DNA of 64,000 nt from Nocardia albiluteola (GTDB taxonomy: Bacteria > Actinomycetota > Actinomycetes > Mycobacteriales > Mycobacteriaceae): NCBI RefSeq assembly GCF_018860155.1, contig NZ_JAHKNI010000011.1:46646-110645 (forward strand), given 5' to 3'. The notes under the pieces are model-generated. The model made no database searches. It worked only from the letters and a program-made list of their open reading frames with translations, and had not been told where the DNA came from. The translations under genes and the position numbers were made by a program. Each line of letters begins with the position of its first letter. Within the stretch, counting starts at the first letter, position 1. Shown here one piece after another: positions 42,250 through 50,895 of the stretch.

Positions 42250-42753
42250 ATGAATAGTCTTGCCGCCATGACACATCCGACCCCCTCGGGCTCCCCGTCA
42301 ACCTCCAGCCGCCGCCGCAGGATCGCGCTGGTCACCGGCGCCACAGGCGCGGCCGTCGCCATCGTGGTCGGGGTGAGTGCCTGCGGATCGTCCGGCAACT
42401 CCAGCTCGGCGCCGGCCTCGTCCACCTCGGCCGCGGCCTCCAGCACGGCCAAGCCGGGCAAGCACCACGGGAACGCGATCTTCGGCACCATCGCCTCGCA
42501 GAACGCCAACACCTGGACGCTCACCAAGAAGGACGGCACCACCGAGACCGTCACCATCACCCCGCAGACGAAATTCGGCTCCAAGAAGAATCCGGCTCAG
42601 CAGTCCCAGTTCACCCTCGGTGAGATGGTCGCCGTGCGCGGCAAGGAGTCCGGCACCACCATCACAGCTACCGACATCACCCAGGCCAAGCAGCATTCGG
42701 CCAGCGCCACCCCGTCGGCCTCGGCTGCCCCGGCGGCTCCCACCACGAACTGA
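42250..42753 (+). CDS. Exported lipoprotein, DUF5666-like
   Basis: A ~167-residue protein. A basic start (SSRRRRIAL) and hydrophobic segment end in the lipobox VSAC, followed by a Ser/Ala linker. A small beta domain then reads NAIFGTIASQNANTWTLTKK, TETVTITPQTKFGS and FTLGEMVAVRGKESGT, like DUF5666, and ends in a Ser/Ala/Pro tail. An ATG at 42268 is an equally good start and gives a standard signal peptide. No clear ribosome-binding site is seen for either. Function unknown. Confidence 0.72.
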   Translation: MNSLAAMTHPTPSGSPSTSSRRRRIALVTGATGAAVAIVVGVSACGSSGNSSSAPASSTSAAASSTAKPGKHHGNAIFGTIASQNANTWTLTKKDGTTETVTITPQTKFGSKKNPAQQSQFTLGEMVAVRGKESGTTITATDITQAKQHSASATPSASAAPAAPTTN

Positions 42754-42921
42754 GGTCGCCGCGCCGCCGGTAGCCCGCGGGCCGGCGGCGCCGCGTTCTT
42801 CACAGCTCATACCTAACCTGCCCCAACGACAGCCAAATGTCCGAGCCCGAGGATTTCCCTCGTCGGTCCGGCAGGTGCCGGACGGCGTTTCGGATTCCGG
42901 TCCGGGAACCAGGAGGTTGGT

Positions 42922-43158
42922 ATGGGTATCACGTCGAGGCTGGCCGCTGCGGTAGCGGTTGGCGGACTGACGTTGGGGGCGTTGGGAATTGGGTCCGCGG
43001 TCGCGAGCGCGCAGCCTCCGCAGGCGCCGGCGCAGAACGGACAGCAGTGCGCTCCGCCGCCCAACGGACACCAGGGACCGCCGCCCTCCGGGCACCAGGC
43101 TCCCCCGCCCGGCGGCCAGAAGCCCGGCAACCCGCCCGCATGCCCGCCCGCGCACTAG
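42922..43158 (+). CDS. Small secreted Pro/Gln-rich protein
   Basis: A 78-residue protein. A signal peptide (LAAAVAVGGLTLGALGIGSA, then VASAQ cleavage) is followed by a mature part of about 48 residues that is almost all Pro, Gln, Gly and His with two cysteines, in a repeat of the form PPP.GHQ/PPPGGQ. AGGAGG precedes the ATG. Such low-complexity secreted peptides occur in mycolic actinobacteria; function unknown. Confidence 0.7.
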   Translation: MGITSRLAAAVAVGGLTLGALGIGSAVASAQPPQAPAQNGQQCAPPPNGHQGPPPSGHQAPPPGGQKPGNPPACPPAH

Positions 43159-43200
43159 AAAGAGCTGCTGCACAGCGCCGATAGCGCCGCGCAGCCCGCA

Positions 43201-43236
43201 AGGCCCCGTGCCCACTGTCGTCGGGACACGGGGCCT
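43201..43236. terminator. Hairpin terminator between convergent genes
   Basis: Perfect 10-base arms AGGCCCCGTG/CACGGGGCCT with extra inner pairing lie 42 bases after the small secreted protein and 56 bases beyond the convergent ROK gene end, serving both sides. Confidence 0.8.
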
Positions 43237-43292
43237 AGGCGTGGTTACACCACGTGGCATAACGAGTTCCCAGCTGCCCCCTCCGGCAGCCC

Positions 43293-44450
43293 TCACACGC
43301 TCGCGAGCACGTCCTCGAAGGCGGCCTCCGCGGCCCCGAGAAGCTTGAGATCCGGCCCGAGGGAAGACCTTTCGATCCGCACACCTCCGTGGGCACGCGA
43401 GACCATGCTGCGCCGCCGGACCTCCTGCTGCGCGCGCTGCACCACGGCCTCCGGGAGGATCGCGAACAGGTCGCCGAGCACCACCAGCTCCGGGCCGAGA
43501 ATGTTCACCACGTTGACCAGGCCCAGGATCAACCAGTCGACATAGCCCCCGAGACGGGCCACCGAATCCGAATCCCGTTGCAGCTCACGCAGTTCGGCCA
43601 CGATCGCGCCCCGGGCTCCGGTCTCGCTCAGGCCCAGCGCCCGGCGTAGCGCGTGCTCGCCGACCTCGGTCTCCCAGCAGCCGGTATTGCCGCAATGGCA
43701 GACCCGGCCACTGGGATTCACCGTCATGTGGCCGATTTCGCCGAGGTAACCGGCCGAGCCGCGCAGCAGCCCACCCTGGGCGATGATGCCCCCGCCCACC
43801 CCGACGTCGGCGGAGACGAACACCGCGTCCGAGGCCCCGCGCCCGACCCCGCGCACGTATTCGGCCAGCGCACCGAGTTCGGCATCGTTGCCGACCACCA
43901 CGGGCACACCCAGGACCCGGCCCATCCGGTCGCCGAACGGCACCTCGTCCCAGCCCAGATTCGACGCGTTGTACACGAGGCCGTCGTTGCGGCGCACCAC
44001 GCCCGGCACCGAGATCCCCGCCGCCACCGGATGCAGGTCGAGATCCTGGGCCAGCAGCGCCGCGGACTCGGCGACATGCGTGACCACCTCATCCGGATCC
44101 CGTTGCCGCCCACGCAGATTCCAGCTGTTGCGCCCCAGGATCTGACCGCCCAGGCCGACCAGCGCGATGGCCGCGTGCTCGACCTGCACATCCACCGCGA
44201 GCACCACGACCGCCTGCGGCTGCGGCAGCACCAGCAGCGACGGGCGGCCCGCGCCCTGCGGCAGCCGCGGCACCCGCTCCTCGACGACCCCATCCCCCGC
44301 CAGCCCGTCCACCAGCATCTTGATGGTCGAGCGGTTCAACCCCAGTTCCGTGGCCAGCGTGGCGCGCGTGGCCGGACCGCCCACATGCAGCAACCGCAAC
44401 AGCGAGGCCCGATTGAAGCGCCGCACCTCATCGGGCCGGGCGACATTCAC
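43293..44450 (-). CDS. ROK family transcriptional regulator (XylR/NagC type)
   Basis: A 385-residue ROK repressor. The N-terminal winged helix (RRFNRASLLRLLHVGG; LATELGLNRSTIKMLVDGL) is followed by the sugar-kinase-like ROK domain with GNDAELGALAEY and the zinc motif GRVCHCGNTGCWE (CxCGxxGC). GGGAGG precedes the GTG at 44450, which was chosen over the ATG at 44465. It lies downstream of the xylose-type importer on the same strand and should repress it through the palindrome at 48037. Confidence 0.9.
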   Translation of the reverse strand: MNVARPDEVRRFNRASLLRLLHVGGPATRATLATELGLNRSTIKMLVDGLAGDGVVEERVPRLPQGAGRPSLLVLPQPQAVVVLAVDVQVEHAAIALVGLGGQILGRNSWNLRGRQRDPDEVVTHVAESAALLAQDLDLHPVAAGISVPGVVRRNDGLVYNASNLGWDEVPFGDRMGRVLGVPVVVGNDAELGALAEYVRGVGRGASDAVFVSADVGVGGGIIAQGGLLRGSAGYLGEIGHMTVNPSGRVCHCGNTGCWETEVGEHALRRALGLSETGARGAIVAELRELQRDSDSVARLGGYVDWLILGLVNVVNILGPELVVLGDLFAILPEAVVQRAQQEVRRRSMVSRAHGGVRIERSSLGPDLKLLGAAEAAFEDVLASV

Positions 44451-44570
44451 GACGGCACCTCCCACATCGACAACCCCTCACTCCGCAATGCACACGCCCG
44501 GGACCGTCCCAGCCGAAAGTCGGTGCGCGATCGGCGATCACCATGACACACGGCTGGGCGGCCGCCGAAT

Positions 44571-46025
44571 TCATCGGCCCGTATGTGCGGCCCTGCGGCG
44601 CGAGAGCGCATCCACGGTGGCCGCCAGCAGCAGCACCAGGCCCGTGACCACCGAGACCACCGCGGCCGGCTGTTTCAGCAGGCCGAGGCCGTTGGACACG
44701 ACCGCCAGCACGGCGCCACCGATGACGGCGTCGGCAATGCGTCCCTTACCGCCGAACAGCGACGTACCGCCGATCACCGCGGCGCCCACCGCGAACAGCA
44801 GGGTGTTCAGGCCACCGGCCTGCGGATCGACCGAACCGACCTTGGAGGAGTACACGATCGCGCCGATCGCGGCACAGCCGGAGCTGATCACGAAGACGCT
44901 CGAGCGCAACTGGGTGACGTTGATACCCGCCCGGCGCGCGGCCTCCGCATTGCCGCCGATCGCGTACAAATGCCGACCGTACGTGGTCCGGTTCAGCACA
45001 TAGGTGCCGATGGCCAAGAGCACCAGGATGATCGGCACCACGTACGGCACCCCGGAGATCGTGATCAGCTTGCTCGGCGACCGGTTCACCGACATGAACG
45101 CGGTCGCAATGCTCGCGAGCACCAGCAGCGCGACCACCTTGCCGATCACCAGCGGCGTCGGCTGCACCACCAATCCCTTTGCCCGCCTCCGGAAGTGACC
45201 GAACAGCGTGACCCCGGCCCAGCCGCCGGCGGCGACCACGAACAGCACCCAGCTCCACAGCACCGACAGATTCCCGTTCGCCACCGCATCGAGCACGTGC
45301 GAGGAGCTGATGCCCAGCACGCCGCCCTCGCCGATCAGCTGCAGGATCGCACCCTGCCACGCCAGGAACAGCGCGAGTGTCACCACGAACGAGGGCATTC
45401 CGATCTTGGAGATCAGGAATCCGGTGATGCAGCCGATGGCGGTGCCGACACACACCGCCAGCAGCATCTCTATCCACGGATTGGCATGGAAGCCGACGAC
45501 CGTGATCACCACCCCGAGCAGCGACATCGCCACCCCGGGCCAGATCCGCAGCAGCGCGGCCAGTGCCGCGGCGAGCAGCAGCAGGCCGTTGAAAATGTAG
45601 AAGACCGTACTGCCCATGCCCGTCAACAGATTTCCGTTGTCGACATAGTGCATGGCCAGCACCGCCCCGGCCACACCGGAGGCGGTGCCCGCCGACAGAT
45701 CGATCTCGCCCAGCAGCAGCACATACACGATGCCCATCGCGATGATGGTCTGCCCGGCGCCCTGGGCGAGCAGATTCGCGATGTTGTTGAGCGAGAAGAA
45801 CACATTCGACAGCGAGGAGAACAGCACGACCAGCACCACCAGACCCAGCAGTGCAGGCAGCGAACCGATCTCGCCGCCCCTCACGCGGGCGAGATAGGCA
45901 CGCACGGCCTCCGCCGTGGATACGGTGGTGGTGTCGATGCCGAAATCGGTGATCGCCGTCTGGGCGCCGGTTGCGGTCTCGGGGCTCTCCCCGCCGCCTG
46001 CCGTATCGGCCGAAACTTGGGTCAT
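44571..46025 (-). CDS. xylH: Xylose-type ABC transporter permease (XylH-like)
   Basis: A ~484-residue permease of the BPD_transp_2 family, longer than RbsC-type proteins, as is typical for XylH. It has about 12 membrane segments, YVLLLGEIDLSAGTASGVAG (ExDLS motif), a long insertion in the middle and TTYGRHLYAIGGNAEAARRAGI near the end. The start is the ATG at 46025 or the GTG at 46028, both behind AGGAAAG. It follows the ATPase gene after 35 bases. Confidence 0.88.
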   Translation of the reverse strand: MTQVSADTAGGGESPETATGAQTAITDFGIDTTTVSTAEAVRAYLARVRGGEIGSLPALLGLVVLVVLFSSLSNVFFSLNNIANLLAQGAGQTIIAMGIVYVLLLGEIDLSAGTASGVAGAVLAMHYVDNGNLLTGMGSTVFYIFNGLLLLAAALAALLRIWPGVAMSLLGVVITVVGFHANPWIEMLLAVCVGTAIGCITGFLISKIGMPSFVVTLALFLAWQGAILQLIGEGGVLGISSSHVLDAVANGNLSVLWSWVLFVVAAGGWAGVTLFGHFRRRAKGLVVQPTPLVIGKVVALLVLASIATAFMSVNRSPSKLITISGVPYVVPIILVLLAIGTYVLNRTTYGRHLYAIGGNAEAARRAGINVTQLRSSVFVISSGCAAIGAIVYSSKVGSVDPQAGGLNTLLFAVGAAVIGGTSLFGGKGRIADAVIGGAVLAVVSNGLGLLKQPAAVVSVVTGLVLLLAATVDALSRRRAAHTGR

Positions 46026-46060
46026 CACAAATGCTTTCCTGCTAATCCTGCTACAAACGC

Positions 46061-46834
46061 CTACAACACAGCGGATTCCGGCCGGGCCAAGCCCAACTCA
46101 CCGGAGCGTCCCGCGGTGATCAATTCCACGACCTGATTCTGGGTGACCTCCGAGGTCCGCACCTGCGCCGCCATCCGGCCCAGGTACAGCACCGCGATCC
46201 GGTCGGCGACCTCGAACACGTCGGCCAGGTTGTGGCTGATCAGCACCACCCCGAGCCCCTGTTCGGCGAGCCGGCGCACCAGATCCAGCACCTGCCGGGT
46301 CTGGGCCACCCCGAGGGCGGCGGTCGGCTCGTCGAGCAACACCAGATTGCTGTTCCACAGCACCGATTTCGCGATCGCCACGGTCTGTCGCTGTCCGCCG
46401 GACAGCGAGGCCACCGGGGTGCGCACGGATTTCACCGTGCGCACCGACAGCGATGCGAGCGTGCGCCGCGCCGCGTCCTCCATGGATGCCTCGTCCAGGA
46501 ACCACGGCTTGCCGCGCTCCCGGCCCAGGAACATGTTCTGCACGATGTCGAGGTTGTCGGCCAGGGCAAGATCCTGGTAGACCACCTCGATGCCCAGTGC
46601 GCCGGCATCCTTCGGGCCGTGCAGGTGCACCTCCTCGCCCCGGAACTTGATCGTCCCGGAGTCGAAGGGGTGAATCCCCGCGATGCACTTGACCATCGTC
46701 GACTTACCCGCGCCGTTATCGCCGACCAGCGCGGTCACCTCCCCCGCGGGGGCGGTGAACTCGACATCGTGCAGAACATGGACCGCACCGAAGCTCTTGT
46801 TGAGCCCGGAGATCTGCAGCAGCGGATCACTCAT
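46061..46834 (-). CDS. Sugar ABC transporter ATP-binding protein (single domain, XylG/FrcA type)
   Basis: A 257-residue ATPase. Walker A GDNGAGKST, LSGGQRQTVAIAK, Walker B LVLLDEPTAALG and the switch histidine VLISHNL are all present. It is one domain, not the usual double XylG, so two copies should act in the complex. Coding is open slightly upstream, but the ATG at 46834 (MSDPLLQISG) starts the conserved region. The intergenic gap to the binding protein is 17 bases, so the genes are cotranscribed. Confidence 0.9.
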   Translation of the reverse strand: MSDPLLQISGLNKSFGAVHVLHDVEFTAPAGEVTALVGDNGAGKSTMVKCIAGIHPFDSGTIKFRGEEVHLHGPKDAGALGIEVVYQDLALADNLDIVQNMFLGRERGKPWFLDEASMEDAARRTLASLSVRTVKSVRTPVASLSGGQRQTVAIAKSVLWNSNLVLLDEPTAALGVAQTRQVLDLVRRLAEQGLGVVLISHNLADVFEVADRIAVLYLGRMAAQVRTSEVTQNQVVELITAGRSGELGLARPESAVL

Positions 46835-46851
46835 CTGATTTGCAATACCTC

Positions 46852-47976
46852 TCAGGAGATCCCGAGCTGGGTGCACACGGAGGAAACATCACCCGAGCAC
46901 AGATCGCTCGCCTTCACATAACCCTGGTCGACAACCGTCTTGACCTGATCCCGGGTGACCGTATGCGGGTCCAGCAGAACGGATTTCACAGTCCGATTGC
47001 CCTTGGGGTCCTGACTCGACGCCGTGGCGACGGCGTCCGCGGCGGCCTTGTCGCCCTTGGCCAGATCGGCGGCGAGCTTGGCCGCGGCGTTGGCCTCGTC
47101 CTGGATCGGCTTGAACACCGTCATGTACTGATCGCCGCGCAGGACGGCCTTCAGGCCGTCGGTGGTGGCGTCCTGGCCGGTGACCGGGACCTTGCCGTTG
47201 AGGCCGTTCTTCTTCAGCACGGTGACGATAGCGCCGGCGAGGCCGTCGTTGGAGGCCACGACGCCGTCGATCTTGTTGCCGTTGGTGGTGAGCAGCTGCT
47301 CGAAGGTCTCGCCGCCCTTCTGGTTGTCCCAGCCGTCGATGGCCTGGCTGGCAACGAGTTTCAGCGCGCCCGAATCGTAGAGCGGCTTGAGCACCTGCTC
47401 CTGCCCCTGATGGAAGAGGGTGGCGTTGTTGTCGGTCGGCGCGCCCTCGATCTCGATGACCTGGGCGGCCGGCTTGGCCTTGAGCGCGTCGGCCATGGCC
47501 TGGCCCTGCAGCGCACCGACCTTCACGTTGTCGAAGGACACGTAGTAGTCCGAGGAGCCGCCGAGGTTCAGCCGGTCGTAATCGATGGTGGGGATGCCCG
47601 CCTTGTGCGCCTTGGCGGCCACGGCATTACCGACCTCGCTATTGATGGAGGCGATGAGCAGCACCTTGACGCCCTTGGCGATCATGCCGTCGGCCAGGGT
47701 GCTGAACTTCTGCACGTCGCCCTGCGCGTTCTCGACGTCGGCGTCGAATCCCTCGGCATTGAGAGCCTTGGTGATCATCGGGCGGTCGAAGCCCTCCCAG
47801 CGGGCCGAGGTCGCGGTCTCCGGCAGGATCACACCGACGGTCCCGTTCTTGCCCCCACTACTGCCGTTCGAGCTGGTGGAGTTGCCGCCGCCGCTGGAGG
47901 AGTTGGATCCGCAGGCAGCGAGGGTCAGCAGGCCGGCGAGCGCAACGGCCACGGCCCCATACCGTTTCATCCTCAT
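46852..47976 (-). CDS. xylF: Xylose-type ABC substrate-binding lipoprotein (XylF-like)
   Basis: A 374-residue type I binding protein. The signal peptide ends in the lipobox TLAAC (Cys22), followed by a Ser/Gly/Asn linker. The domain starts VGVILPETATSARWEGFDRP and has YDRLNLGGSSDYYVSFDN and VVASNDGLAGAIV, as in XylF. The ATG at 47976 has GAAAGG eight bases upstream. The frame is open to 48099, but that part crosses the operator and looks non-coding. D-xylose is the favoured ligand. Confidence 0.9.
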   Translation of the reverse strand: MRMKRYGAVAVALAGLLTLAACGSNSSSGGGNSTSSNGSSGGKNGTVGVILPETATSARWEGFDRPMITKALNAEGFDADVENAQGDVQKFSTLADGMIAKGVKVLLIASINSEVGNAVAAKAHKAGIPTIDYDRLNLGGSSDYYVSFDNVKVGALQGQAMADALKAKPAAQVIEIEGAPTDNNATLFHQGQEQVLKPLYDSGALKLVASQAIDGWDNQKGGETFEQLLTTNGNKIDGVVASNDGLAGAIVTVLKKNGLNGKVPVTGQDATTDGLKAVLRGDQYMTVFKPIQDEANAAAKLAADLAKGDKAAADAVATASSQDPKGNRTVKSVLLDPHTVTRDQVKTVVDQGYVKASDLCSGDVSSVCTQLGIS

Positions 47977-48036
47977 CAGGTGAACCTTTCGAGCTGGCGG
48001 CCCCCGCCACCGGTTCGGGTGTCCGGTGACGGAGGC

Positions 48037-48061
48037 CATATGTTGTAGGCAACAACATATG
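48037..48061. promoter_or_regulatory. Palindromic operator upstream of the xylose-type importer
   Basis: Perfect 10-base arms CATATGTTGT/ACAACATATG with a 5-base spacer lie 60 bases before the binding-protein start. The A/T-rich dyad fits a ROK-family operator. Confidence 0.8.
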
Positions 48062-48213
48062 CGACACAGCTCGCGGCGAAGGTCACAATTGCGCAACACT
48101 GTGTCTCAGCTCACGTTCGATTCCATGGTGACAGGCCGGGCCGGTATCACTTCGGAGAACATTCGAATCTCGGCGAAGAAGTTGTTAACGTATGCCCACC
48201 CCCGTAACGTTGT

Positions 48214-49026
48214 GTGGTTGTGCACGCCGCTGCAGGGGTTTATTGGCGACTGGCATCAGCAGGGTTCCTGCGTCAGTGGCACTATCGGCTCGCGATGTTC
48301 GCGGGCATGTTCACCAATGTGGTGTTCGGGCTGGTCCGCGCCTCGGTGATGCTCGCGGCCGTGCGCGCCACGACCGGATTCGGCGGCTACACATCGGATT
48401 CCATCGGCGCGTACGTCTGGCTCTCCCAGGGACTACTGGGATCGCTCGGGGTGATGGGGCCGACGCTGGACATCGCCGAGCGGATCCGCACCGGCGACGT
48501 CGCGATCGACTTCCTCAGACCCGCGGACATCCAATTCTGTTATCTGGCAACCGATCTCGGTCGGGCGGCGTGCGCCTTGCTGCTGCGCGGGCTGCCCAGT
48601 GTCGCCGCGGGACTGCTGGCCTTCGAGCTGGCGATGCCACATCAGGCCGGCGCGTACGTGCTGGGCGCGCTCAGTATCGTACTGGCCGTCACGATCTCGT
48701 TTCTGCTGTTGTTCGCGGTGTGCCTGACCGGATTCTGGATGGTGGAGACCCGCGGTATCCGGCTGCTGTATCAGATCGTCGCCACCTTTCTGGCCGGCCT
48801 GTTCGTTCCCGTGCACCTGTTTCCCGGATGGTTGCGCACGCTGGCGGAGCTCACCCCGTTCCCGTCGCTGCTGCAGACGCCGATCGATGTGCTGTCGGGG
48901 CGGGCGACCGGTTGGGATGCCCTGGAAGTAGTTGCTGTACAAGTATTCTGGGTTGTCGTCACAGTTCTACTGGGCCGGGGGTTACTTCGGGCGGGCCGCC
49001 GTAAACTGGAGGTACAGGGTGGCTGA
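48214..49026 (+). CDS. ABC-2 type transporter permease, first subunit
   Basis: A ~270-residue membrane protein with six predicted segments. It has the ABC-2 permease pattern LQTPIDVLSGRATGWDAL near the end and GDVAIDFLRPADIQFCYLATDLGRAA in the first loop, as in DUF990-type permeases. The start is uncertain. The GTG at 48214 lacks a clear ribosome-binding site, so the message could be leaderless, and the GTG at 48220 is a second option. It overlaps the next permease gene by eight bases. The two permeases with the ATPase at 49855 form a complete exporter of unknown cargo. Confidence 0.8.
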   Translation: MVVHAAAGVYWRLASAGFLRQWHYRLAMFAGMFTNVVFGLVRASVMLAAVRATTGFGGYTSDSIGAYVWLSQGLLGSLGVMGPTLDIAERIRTGDVAIDFLRPADIQFCYLATDLGRAACALLLRGLPSVAAGLLAFELAMPHQAGAYVLGALSIVLAVTISFLLLFAVCLTGFWMVETRGIRLLYQIVATFLAGLFVPVHLFPGWLRTLAELTPFPSLLQTPIDVLSGRATGWDALEVVAVQVFWVVVTVLLGRGLLRAGRRKLEVQGG

Positions 49027-49852
49027 ACTACTCGGAACCACCCGGACCTCGGGAACATGGTTCACCCCGTACAGTGCCGTACTCCGCTCGCGGATGCGCT
49101 CACAGCAGGCGTATCCACTCTCCTTTGCCGCCGACATGCTCTCCTCACTCCTGGTCGGTGTGGTGGAATTCGCCGAGGTCTGGGTCATTTACCACAACGT
49201 GCGGGTGCTGGGCGGCCTGGATCTGCACGCGATGCTGCTGCTGTTCGGCATGTCGAATCTGGCCTTCGCGATCGCGCAGATCGCCTTCGGGCACACCGAC
49301 ACGCTGCCCGCATACATCCGCGCGGGCACCCTCGATGCCTTCCATCTGCGCCCGCAGCCGCTGCTGTTGCAGCTCATCACCAGCGATGTCTCGCTGCGCC
49401 GGGTGGCCCGCGCCGGCGTGGCGGCGACTGTGTTGTGCATCGGCCTGGATATCAACGACATCGATTGGACCGTAACCACATTGGCCCTATTGGCGCTCTC
49501 GCTGACGACGGGCATCGCGCTGTTCGCCGGGTTGTTCGTGTGCGCGGCGGGCCTGCAGTTCTTCCTCGTCGACGGATCGGAACTGACCAACAGCTTCACC
49601 TACGGCGGCGCCTTCGCCGCGCAACAGCCCAGCTCGGTGTTTCGCGCGCCGATGACACTGCTGTTCGGCTTCGGGGTGCCGGTGTCGTTCGTCGCGTATC
49701 TGCCCACCATCGCGCTGCTGCGGCTGCCCGGACCGGCATGGCTGCCGAGCTGGCTGGCATGGGCGAGCCCGATCGCGGCGGCGTGGGTCTGGGGACTGGC
49801 ACTGCTGTGCTGGCGTCAGGGAGTGCGACACTATCAGGGAGGCGGTGGATAG
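49019..49852 (+). CDS. ABC-2 type transporter permease, second subunit
   Basis: A 277-residue membrane protein with about six segments. SRMRSQQAYPLSFAADMLSS at the start, AGTLDAFHLRPQPLLLQLI, and the WAVPLxxxRLPGPAWLPSW-like end (seen as LPTIALLRLPGPAWLPSW) match DUF990-type permeases. The GTG at 49019 is preceded by GGAGG and overlaps the first permease. It stops two bases before the ATPase start, so all three genes are coupled. Confidence 0.82.
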   Translation: MAELLGTTRTSGTWFTPYSAVLRSRMRSQQAYPLSFAADMLSSLLVGVVEFAEVWVIYHNVRVLGGLDLHAMLLLFGMSNLAFAIAQIAFGHTDTLPAYIRAGTLDAFHLRPQPLLLQLITSDVSLRRVARAGVAATVLCIGLDINDIDWTVTTLALLALSLTTGIALFAGLFVCAAGLQFFLVDGSELTNSFTYGGAFAAQQPSSVFRAPMTLLFGFGVPVSFVAYLPTIALLRLPGPAWLPSWLAWASPIAAAWVWGLALLCWRQGVRHYQGGGG

Positions 49853-49854
49853 CG

Positions 49855-50883
49855 GTGTCCATCGAAATCAACAATCTGACAAGACAATTCGTCATTCATC
49901 GGAAAACCGAGAAGCGCTGGACCCGTCGTCGCGAGGTGATCACCGCGGTCGACAGGATGAGCTTCTCGATCGAATCCGGCTCCGCGGTGGGCTATATCGG
50001 GGCCAACGGCGCGGGCAAGTCGACGACCATCAAGATGCTCACCGGCATCCTGGTGCCCACCTCCGGGACCGTGCGCACCTGCGGGCTGGAACCGGTGCGG
50101 CAGCGGCGCGAGCTGGCCGGGCGGATCGGGGTGGTGTTCGGGCAGCGCTCGCAGCTGTGGTGGGATCTGCCGCTGCGCGAATCGTTCTCGATCCTGGCCG
50201 CCATCCACCGCCTGGATCCGGATCGGGCCCGTAAGCGCCGCCACGAACTGGTGGAGCAGCTGGAGATGGCCGGCACCCTGGACACGCCCGTGCGGCAGCT
50301 ATCGCTGGGGCAGCGGATGCGGGCGGAAATCGCCGCGGCACTGCTACATTCGCCCGAGCTGCTCATCCTGGACGAGCCCACCATCGGCCTGGACGTGCTG
50401 TCCAAGCAGCGATTACGCGATTTCCTGTCCTACGAGCGCATCGAACGCGGCACCACCCTGTTGCTCACCACCCACGACATGGGCGATATCGAGCGGCTGT
50501 GCGAGCGGGTGCTGGTGGTCGACCGCGGCCGCCTGGTCCACGACGGATCTCTGACGGGGCTGGCCGCCACCGTGCGAGTGCGCCGGATGCTGGTGGTCGA
50601 TCTGGTCGCGCCGGCACCCGAACTCACCGGCCTGCGCGGCGCGCAGTTGATCGCCAGCGAGGGCGGCGGCATCCGGCAGCGGCTGGCCTTCGATCCCGAG
50701 AGCATCACCGCCGCACAGCTCCTGGCCGCGGTCTCGGCGCGGGCCGAGGTGCGCGACCTGTCCATCGAGGAGCCCGGCATCGAGGACGTGGTGCGGCGCA
50801 TCTACCGCTCCCAGAGCGCGGCGCGATCACCGAGTGTGGACACAAACGCGTCCCCGCCGACGGGCGACGGGGACGCGAGGTAG
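49855..50883 (+). CDS. ABC-2 exporter ATP-binding protein
   Basis: A 342-residue ATPase starting at GTG. Walker A GANGAGKSTT, LSLGQRMRAEIA (signature), Walker B LLILDEPTIGLD and the switch histidine LLLTTHDMGD are seen. A C-terminal ~80-residue extension resembles those of NodI/DrrA-like ATPases. FGQRSQLWWDLP after Walker A is characteristic of the subgroup that pairs with DUF990-type permeases. A hairpin at 50847-50877 lies inside its 3' end. Confidence 0.88.
   Translation: MSIEINNLTRQFVIHRKTEKRWTRRREVITAVDRMSFSIESGSAVGYIGANGAGKSTTIKMLTGILVPTSGTVRTCGLEPVRQRRELAGRIGVVFGQRSQLWWDLPLRESFSILAAIHRLDPDRARKRRHELVEQLEMAGTLDTPVRQLSLGQRMRAEIAAALLHSPELLILDEPTIGLDVLSKQRLRDFLSYERIERGTTLLLTTHDMGDIERLCERVLVVDRGRLVHDGSLTGLAATVRVRRMLVVDLVAPAPELTGLRGAQLIASEGGGIRQRLAFDPESITAAQLLAAVSARAEVRDLSIEEPGIEDVVRRIYRSQSAARSPSVDTNASPPTGDGDAR
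50847..50877 (+). terminator. Terminator hairpin overlapping the exporter ATPase 3' end
   Basis: Perfect 10-base arms CGCGTCCCCG/CGGGGACGCG with an 11-base loop end six bases before the stop. The next gene is convergent (50896), so it can act on both transcripts. Confidence 0.65.
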
Positions 50884-50895
50884 TGCTCGATCGGA

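Noticed and set aside
47977..48099. N-terminal extension of the xylose-type binding protein
   Set aside because: The frame is open, but it would pass through the operator palindrome and put the signal peptide 41 residues inside the protein.
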